From Pseudooctadecabacter sp. (GTDB lineage: Bacteria > Pseudomonadota > Alphaproteobacteria > Rhodobacterales > Rhodobacteraceae): DNA of 40,927 nucleotides. Under the pieces are notes generated by a model. It was given only the letters and a program-made list of their open reading frames with translations, was not told the DNA's origin and ran no database searches. The translations under genes were made by a program, and so were the position numbers. Below are positions 36,396 to 40,927 of this stretch, piece after piece. Numbering within the stretch: the first letter of the stretch is position 1; every line of letters starts with the position of its first letter. The stretch lies in assembly GCF_020627745.1 (NCBI RefSeq), contig NZ_JAHDGE010000004.1, forward strand, positions 1 through 40,927, read 5' to 3'.

Positions 36396-37784
36396 TCATA
36401 CAATGCCCTCCAATTTGGAAGGGTCGAAATCTGCTGTAAGGTCATATTCGTAGCTATCTTTTGCCTCTCGAACAGCGACTCCAGCCGCCTTGAGGCTCTC
36501 TCGAATTTCATCAGCTTGTTCGAACTGTTTCGCAGCCCTTAACGCCCACCGTGCAGCCATCGCTGCCTCTATTAAGATATCGACGCGGTCGTGCCTCTGA
36601 TTGGACTGACCTTCAAGGTTTGTGTCGTCAGACAGAAGACCAAGAAAGACTAAGCTGGCCTTCAAAGCAGCCATATCTCGCTGTTCCCAATCGAGACCTT
36701 GGGCAAGGTAATGAAGTTCGGTTATCGCCTTTGAAGTATTTAAATCATCGCTCAAAGCGGCAACCACCCGCCGATCTACTTCTCCAGCTGTTACGCCTTT
36801 CGTCATCTCGCGCCACTTGCGCAACGTCTTCTCCGCCTCCACCCGCTTCTTCTCCGTCCAGTCCATCGGCTTGCGGTAATGCGTCGACAACATCACGAAC
36901 CGGATCACCTCGCCCGGCACGCCCTGATCCAGCAGGTCGCGGACGGTAAAGAAGTTGCCCAAGGATTTGGACATCTTCTTGCCCTCCACCTGCAGCATCT
37001 CGTTGTGCATCCAGACATTGGCCATCCGGTCGGTGTCATTGGCACAGCAGCTTTGCGCGATCTCGTTCTCGTGATGCGGGAACATCAGATCGTTGCCGCC
37101 CCCGTGAATGTCGAAAGTCTCGCCCAACAGCGCCTTGGACATGGCGGAACACTCGATATGCCAGCCGGGCCGCCCCCGTCCCCAAGGACTGTCCCACCCC
37201 GGCGTCCCTTCATCAGACGGCTTCCACAACACAAAATCCATCGGGTTACGCTTATAGGGGGCGACTTCAACCCGTGCCCCCGCGATCATGTCATCCACCG
37301 TGCGCCCCGACAGCGCGCCATATCCCTCTTTCCAACTGTCCACCGCAAACAGCACATGCCCTTCGGCGACATAGGCATGCCCCTTGGCGATCAACCCTTC
37401 GATCATCTCGACCATCTGCGGAATATAGGCCGTGGCGCGCGGCATGTGGTCGGGCTCTAGCGCACCCACAGCCGCCATATCCTCCAGATACCACTGGGTC
37501 GTCTCTGCCGTGATCTCGCCAATCGACCGCCCGCTCTCGGCTGCGCGCGCATTAATCTTGTCATCCACGTCAGTGAAATTGCGCACATAGGTCACCGCAT
37601 CCGCGCCATAGACATGCCGCAGCAGACGGTTCAACACATCAAACACAATCACAGGCCGCGCATTGCCCAGATGCGCGCGGTCATAGACCGTCGGCCCGCA
37701 GACATACATCCGCACGTCATCGGCCTTAATCGGCTGAAATTCCACCTTCTCGCGGACACGGGTGTTGTACAATTTGATCGTCAT
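36396..37784 (-). CDS. cysS: Cysteinyl-tRNA synthetase (mosaic 3' end)
   Basis: Charges tRNA-Cys. 462 residues, full length. Class I motifs: [15 protein letters not shown] with the HIGH-equivalent (near 29-43), zinc Cys/His in [10 protein letters not shown] and [11 protein letters not shown], and KMSKS in [19 protein letters not shown] precedes the ATG. The first 325 codons use the GC-rich codons of the neighbourhood; from about 36810 to the stop (roughly the last 135 codons, the anticodon-binding end) codons such as TTA, ATA, GTA, CGA, AGG, ACA and GGA become common while the frame stays intact. This looks like replacement of the 3' part by recombination with a lower-GC donor. Confidence 0.95.
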   Translation of the reverse strand: MTIKLYNTRVREKVEFQPIKADDVRMYVCGPTVYDRAHLGNARPVIVFDVLNRLLRHVYGADAVTYVRNFTDVDDKINARAAESGRSIGEITAETTQWYLEDMAAVGALEPDHMPRATAYIPQMVEMIEGLIAKGHAYVAEGHVLFAVDSWKEGYGALSGRTVDDMIAGARVEVAPYKRNPMDFVLWKPSDEGTPGWDSPWGRGRPGWHIECSAMSKALLGETFDIHGGGNDLMFPHHENEIAQSCCANDTDRMANVWMHNEMLQVEGKKMSKSLGNFFTVRDLLDQGVPGEVIRFVMLSTHYRKPMDWTEKKRVEAEKTLRKWREMTKGVTAGEVDRRVVAALSDDLNTSKAITELHYLAQGLDWEQRDMAALKASLVFLGLLSDDTNLEGQSNQRHDRVDILIEAAMAARWALRAAKQFEQADEIRESLKAAGVAVREAKDSYEYDLTADFDPSKLEGIV

Positions 37785-38099
37785 ATCAGCCTCTCGACGC
37801 AGGTGTCCCGCGCGGGCTTAGCAAGTCAACAGATCAGATGAAACGTCAAAGAGCGGCCCGCGAGTTCTCTCAGCAGGAAATAATAATGCAGCACGGAATG
37901 CAGATGCTCTTCATGCGCCCCTGATACCCTGCCCTGTTGCACAAATCAACGCCCGGCGCGGCTGCCGATCTCACGGCACGTTCGCTCTCAGCGCCCGCAG
38001 CGTTGCGCGAACGATCGAGGCCCGCCTGGACACGGCGCCGCAACCGGCCCGCGCGGCGGCATCCTTGCCATGGGCCGCCCTCTCTGCAACGCTGACGGT
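37785..38099. other. 315-base region between cysS and mmcQ-like gene, no convincing gene
   Basis: The divergent region holds the cysS upstream sequence and unassigned DNA. Two weak items were noticed: a 12-codon Met-rich frame at 37886-37924 (plus strand) after AGGA, and CTGTTGCACAAATC at 37933-37946, which resembles the terminal bases of some IS5-family elements. Neither is enough to call. No promoter for the downstream gene is clear. Confidence 0.5.
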
Positions 38100-38444
38100 A
38101 TGACCCGTCAAACCATCTCATCCCTGTGCGCCGCCCTGCCGGGGGCCACGCTGGAACACAGCTTCGGCCCGGATCACGACGTCTGGAAAGTCGGCGGCAA
38201 GGTCTTTGCCACCATCGGCGCCAAAGGCGACGGCCTCGCCGTCAAATGCGCCAGCATCGACGAGGCGTTGCACCTGCAAGACCTCTTCGGCTGGCCCAAA
38301 GCGCCCTATTTTCACCGATCCTGGGTCCATATCCCGCTGGACGCCGATCCCGACGAACTGGCCCACCGCATCTCGCGGTCCTACAACATCATTCGCCAAA
38401 GTCTGACGAAGAAAGCGCAAGCCGCCCTTCCGCCCGCACCTTAG
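38100..38444 (+). CDS. MmcQ/YjbR family protein
   Basis: 114 residues, the usual length of this family (DUF419), which has a cystatin-like double-wing fold and is proposed to bind DNA; the cellular role is not known. Family features are HSFGPDHDVWKVGGKVFATIG near 19-39, LAVKCASIDEALHLQ, and the C-terminal SWVHIPLDADPDELAHRISRSYNIIRQSL with the conserved WV and SY. The ATG at 38100 is chosen; ten further codons upstream are open but unlike the family. The ribosome binding site is weak. Confidence 0.85.
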   Translation: MTRQTISSLCAALPGATLEHSFGPDHDVWKVGGKVFATIGAKGDGLAVKCASIDEALHLQDLFGWPKAPYFHRSWVHIPLDADPDELAHRISRSYNIIRQSLTKKAQAALPPAP

Positions 38445-38445
38445 G

Positions 38446-38510
38446 TTTCGTTTTGCCCGAAATACTCTCGGGGTGAATGGCCGCAGGCCAGAGGGGCCGA
38501 CAGCCCCTCT
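38446..38510. repeat. Dispersed intergenic hairpin repeat, copy 2
   Basis: A TTTCGTTTTGCCCGAAATACT leader is followed by a small GGCC-GCA-GGCC hairpin (38479-38489) and a larger AGAGGGGC/GCCCCTCT stem (38490-38497 with 38503-38510). It begins two bases after the MmcQ-like stop codon. The layout matches copy 3 closely. Confidence 0.65.
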
Positions 38511-38623
38511 CCACACTCGCCTCACTTAACGCGTCTCATGACAGGTCAGGCGCGCGGGGTCGCCAGACCTCGCGCGCGCCCCGCCGTCCGCAGGACCGAT
38601 AGCCTCGGCAAGGCGGGACAGCA

Positions 38624-38983
38624 TCAAGCGTAGTCCACCACCTCGATCTCCACCCCCTCACGGGACATAAAATAAAACCGCCGCCCCGGTTCATAATCCG
38701 CGTGATGATGTGACGTCAGGCCATAGCCCTCAACCCGCGCCAACACAGCGTCCAGATCCTTCACGACCACACCCAGATGATTGAACACCCCGCCTGAGGT
38801 CACGGGCTCCCCCGTCTCATACACCGCGACGTAACTGCCAGCCTCGCCCACATGGCGCGAATAGCCTTGCCCGTCGGTCGATGGCCCCTCCCAGCGGATG
38901 TGCCAGCCGAAAACCGCCTCCAGCATGGCCGCAAAACCGGCCCCGTCGGCCACGCTGATGTTCACATGTTCCAATCGCGCCAT
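38624..38983 (-). CDS. VOC (glyoxalase/dioxygenase-fold) family protein
   Basis: 119 residues, one vicinal-oxygen-chelate domain with two beta-alpha-beta-beta-beta modules: LEHVNISVADGAGFAAMLEAVFGWHIRW at the N-terminus and NHLGVVVKDLDAVLARVEGYG in the second half. Candidate metal ligands are His6, the His in FNHLGVVV and the Glu in GVEIEVVDYA. Possible roles are aldehyde/epoxide or antibiotic detoxification; no specific reaction can be given. The ATG at 38983 has GGAGG seven bases upstream and shares a base with the stop of the 43-residue gene. Both are downstream of a SoxR-type promoter. Confidence 0.86.
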   Translation of the reverse strand: MARLEHVNISVADGAGFAAMLEAVFGWHIRWEGPSTDGQGYSRHVGEAGSYVAVYETGEPVTSGGVFNHLGVVVKDLDAVLARVEGYGLTSHHHADYEPGRRFYFMSREGVEIEVVDYA

Positions 38984-39114
38984 CACGCGTCCTCCGTTTT
39001 CATGACGAAGCATCCTGCATCCAGGTCATGACCCCAGCCAAGCCCTTGTTGCTCTAGGTGCCGGATCACCTCGGCTGGCAGGCAGTCTTTTCGAAATTTG
39101 ATAAAGCGCGTCAT
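38983..39114 (-). CDS. 43-residue small protein, coupled to the VOC gene, SoxR-controlled
   Basis: A short gene starting MTRFIKFRKDCLPAEVIRHL and ending in KTEDA, 43 residues, basic at the N-terminus, with two Cys (11 and 35), no membrane segment and no known domain. Support: a strong AAGGAGA ribosome binding site about seven bases before the ATG; a stop codon that shares its last base with the VOC start (TGATG); and a SoxR-type promoter whose predicted start is some 26 bases upstream. Those three together make translation likely. It could be a small redox-responsive protein or mainly a leader that couples translation of the VOC gene. Confidence 0.68.
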   Translation of the reverse strand: MTRFIKFRKDCLPAEVIRHLEQQGLGWGHDLDAGCFVMKTEDA

Positions 39115-39146
39115 GGTCTGTCTCCTTTTCTGACTTGACGCCCACG

Positions 39147-39177
39147 GGTGTAATTTCTCAAGTTCACTTTAGATCAA
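39147..39177 (-). promoter_or_regulatory. SoxR-type promoter with SoxR box
   Basis: Read on the minus strand: -35 TTGATC (39172-39177), a 19-base spacer, and -10 TACACC (39147-39152). The spacer contains CTAAAGTGAACTTGAG (39157-39172), the imperfect palindrome that matches the known E. coli soxS box (CTCAAGTTAACTTGAG) at 14 of 16 positions in the plus orientation. The overlong 19-base spacer and the box position match soxS exactly, which predicts activation by oxidised SoxR of the small-protein/VOC genes. Confidence 0.82.
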
Positions 39178-39202
39178 GACCTTTTTTCGAAAGCTCAGAC
39201 AT

Positions 39203-39637
39203 ATGTCCGGCCTCACCATCGGCGATCTCGCTGCCCGCACCGGCCTCGCGGTCTCCGCCATCCGGTTCTACGAAACCCACGGCATCGTCCATCCGCTGCG
39301 CAACGCGGGCGGACACCGCCGCTACGGCGCGCATGATCTGCGGCGGCTGTCCTTTGCGATGATCGCCCAGCGACTGGGCCTGCCGCTGGCCGATATCGCC
39401 GCACATATGGCCGATCTGCCCGTTCACAAAGCCCCCTCCAAATCCGACTGGGCCCGCATTTCCACCGCTATGCGGGCAGACCTCAACACCCGCATTGCCC
39501 AATTGGAACGCCTGCGCGACAGTCTTGACGGCTGCATCGGCTGCGGCTGTCTGTCCCTTGAGGCCTGCGCCCTCTATAATCCGGGCGATGCCCGCGCCGC
39601 CGAAGGCCCCGGCCCGCGCACTCTGATCACCCGTTGA
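39203..39637 (+). CDS. soxR: Redox-sensitive transcriptional activator SoxR
   Basis: MerR-family regulator of 144 residues. The winged-helix domain (LTIGDLAARTGLAVSAIRFYE, NAGGHRRY) is followed by a dimerisation helix and the [2Fe-2S] motif Cys111-x2-Cys114-x-Cys116-x5-Cys122 (CIGCGCLSLEAC), diagnostic of SoxR. Oxidation of the cluster by redox-cycling drugs or superoxide turns on the target promoter. No soxS is present, as expected outside enterics, where SoxR directly controls efflux or modifying enzymes. It is divergent from the small-protein/VOC pair and 88 bases away. Confidence 0.93.
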   Translation: MSGLTIGDLAARTGLAVSAIRFYETHGIVHPLRNAGGHRRYGAHDLRRLSFAMIAQRLGLPLADIAAHMADLPVHKAPSKSDWARISTAMRADLNTRIAQLERLRDSLDGCIGCGCLSLEACALYNPGDARAAEGPGPRTLITR

Positions 39638-39668
39638 CACCGCCGCGTGCGCAAGGTCACGTGGCGCC

Positions 39669-40841
39669 ATGAAACTTTCGCATCGCATCACACATCTGAC
39701 CCCCTCCGGCTCCGACGGGTGGGAGGTCTTCTACAAGGCCCGCCGCATGAAAGCCGCAGGTCACGACATCACCGAACTCACAATCGGCGAACACGACATC
39801 CGGACGGCCAAGCCGATACTGGACGCCATGCATGGAGCCGCCCTCAAAGGCCACACAGGCTATGCCATGGTGCCCGGCACCGATGATCTGCGCGCCGCCG
39901 TGGCCCACCGCATCGCCACCCGCACCGGCGTTCCGACCACGCCCGCCAACATCCTGATCACACCGGGCGGGCAATCGGCCCTTTTCGCCGCACACCATGC
40001 GGTTTTGGATGACGGCGACACCGCGCTCTTCATCGACCCCTATTACGCGACCTACCCCGGCACGATCCGCGGCGTCGGCGGTGTGCCCCGCGCCGTTCCC
40101 GCCCGCCCGGAGGCAGGCTTTCAACCCCAGGCCGCCGACATCGCGGCCCAGGCAGACGGCGCCAAAAGCCTGCTGATCAACACGCCAAACAACCCCACCG
40201 GGGCAGTTTATTCCCGCGCCACGCTGGATGGCATCGCCGCCACTTGTCAGACCCATGATCTTACCCTCATCTCGGATGAGGTCTACGACACACAGGTCTG
40301 GGATGGCACACACATCAGCCCCCGCGCCCTGCCGGATATGGCCGACCGCACGCTGGTCGTGGGTTCCATGTCCAAAAGCCATGCCATGACCGGCTCCCGT
40401 GTGGGCTGGGTCTGCGGCCCTGAGGATGCGATCACCCACATGATCAATCTGGCGACCCACACCACCTACGGCGTGCCGGGCTACATACAGGACGCCGCCC
40501 TCTTCGCGCTCTCCCAAGGCACCGAGCTTGAAGATCAGGTCGCAGCCCCCTTCCAACGCCGCCGCCAGATCACCGAAACCCTGCTGGCCGCCCAAAACAC
40601 CGTCAGGGCCAGCCCCACTCAAGGCGCGATGTACGCCATGCTCGATATCCGCGGCACGGGCCTGTCAGGGCAGGACTTTGCCAATGCACTGCTGGACCAA
40701 CACCATATCGCCACCATGCCCGGCGAAAGCTTCGGCACCGCAGGCGCAGGCCACATCCGTGTGGCCATGACCATCGACGACGACCGTTATCGGACCGCCC
40801 TCCAAACTCTTCTAACCTTCGCCGCGACCCAAACCGCCTAG
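39669..40841 (+). CDS. PLP-dependent aminotransferase, class I/II
   Basis: 390 residues, fold type I. PLP-contact residues: Asn172 in NTPNNPTG, Asp203 and Tyr206 in ISDEVYD, and the Schiff-base Lys236 in SMSKSHAMTGSRVGW. The C-terminal Arg that binds the alpha-carboxylate is in GAGHIRVAMT. The amino donor and acceptor cannot be told; it resembles aspartate/aromatic aminotransferase-like proteins. It follows soxR by 31 bases on the same strand; the ribosome binding site is weak and functional linkage is doubtful. Confidence 0.88.
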   Translation: MKLSHRITHLTPSGSDGWEVFYKARRMKAAGHDITELTIGEHDIRTAKPILDAMHGAALKGHTGYAMVPGTDDLRAAVAHRIATRTGVPTTPANILITPGGQSALFAAHHAVLDDGDTALFIDPYYATYPGTIRGVGGVPRAVPARPEAGFQPQAADIAAQADGAKSLLINTPNNPTGAVYSRATLDGIAATCQTHDLTLISDEVYDTQVWDGTHISPRALPDMADRTLVVGSMSKSHAMTGSRVGWVCGPEDAITHMINLATHTTYGVPGYIQDAALFALSQGTELEDQVAAPFQRRRQITETLLAAQNTVRASPTQGAMYAMLDIRGTGLSGQDFANALLDQHHIATMPGESFGTAGAGHIRVAMTIDDDRYRTALQTLLTFAATQTA

Positions 40842-40860
40842 GCTCGCACGCCCGCCCGTA

Positions 40861-40917
40861 TTCTTCTGATCCGAAAACTCCGGGGGAGGCCGAAGGCCGG
40901 GGGCAGCGCCCCCCCCC
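40861..40917. repeat. Dispersed intergenic hairpin repeat, copy 3
   Basis: TTCTTCTGATCCGAAAACTCC is followed by GGCC-GAA-GGCC (40888-40898) and GGGGGC-AGC-GCCCCC (40899-40904 with 40908-40913), 19 bases after the aminotransferase stop. The tail is a C-run. Same two-hairpin layout as copy 2. Confidence 0.65.
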
Positions 40918-40927
40918 GTCGGATTTG

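Noticed and set aside
37933-37946. Possible end of an IS5-family element (CTGTTGCACAAATC)
   Set aside because: Only about 14 bases match from memory, with no partner inverted repeat, target duplication or transposase remnant nearby that I can support.
37870-38121. 83-codon minus-strand frame in the cysS-mmcQ gap
   Set aside because: Arg/Gly/Ala-rich composition typical of GC-rich noise, no ribosome binding site, and it overlaps the start of the MmcQ-like gene.
39138-39151. MerR-type dyad ACGCCC-AC-GGGTGT
   Set aside because: It is imperfect and lies outside the 19-base spacer; the SoxR box at 39157-39172 explains the region better.

Overview
The window is chromosomal DNA from an alphaproteobacterium, most likely of the Roseobacter group (Rhodobacteraceae). 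The reasons are high GC, an aglEFGAK-type alpha-glucoside locus, a zwf-pgl-pgi cluster, a CckA-type hybrid kinase, CbiD beside CobK in a B12 cluster, and GC-rich hairpin repeats between genes. Gene density is high and almost everything looks vertically inherited. There is no prophage, CRISPR array or intact insertion sequence. The species cannot be named from this sequence.

Positions 1-9613 hold a sugar-use locus. On the minus strand lie aglE (binding protein), aglF and aglG (permeases), aglA (GH13 alpha-glucosidase) and aglK (ATPase, cut by the window edge). On the plus strand lie aglR (LacI family), a GH1 beta-glucosidase and glucokinase. The divergent intergenic region carries LacI-type palindromes. 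Released glucose would be phosphorylated by Glk and enter the Zwf-Pgl steps of the Entner-Doudoroff pathway encoded at 20928-24674, which has its own LacI-like palindrome.

Positions 9627-16932 are mostly housekeeping: a CckA-like kinase, an RsmB-like rRNA methyltransferase coupled to guaB, and a divergent ferredoxin-ASKHA protein of the corrinoid-activator type. From 16944 to 20925 come an unknown membrane protein, a secreted FAS1 protein with a strong terminator, tRNA-Gly(CCC), a RidA-like protein, a DUF2235 protein, and a thioesterase that overlaps it. From 24750 to 26515 an HNH protein is joined to a soluble reductive-dehalogenase-like Fe-S protein.

Positions 27210-32566 hold a split cobalamin cluster: cbiD-cobK-alkA-esterase on the minus strand with four-base overlaps, and cobA-cobB on the plus strand. 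An MFS transporter follows. Then come a phytoene-synthase-fold protein lacking its aspartate motifs and coupled to cimA, and a cysS whose 3' third has clearly different codon use. The right end has an MmcQ/YjbR protein, a SoxR regulon unit and a class I/II aminotransferase.

The observations most worth follow-up are: (1) a near-canonical SoxR promoter driving an unannotated 43-residue gene that is translationally coupled to a glyoxalase-fold protein; (2) the mosaic cysS; (3) three copies of a bipartite hairpin repeat; (4) the non-respiratory reductive-dehalogenase-like protein; and (5) the catalytically degenerate squalene/phytoene-synthase homologue. No wholly new multi-gene system could be shown; the SoxR unit is the best candidate.
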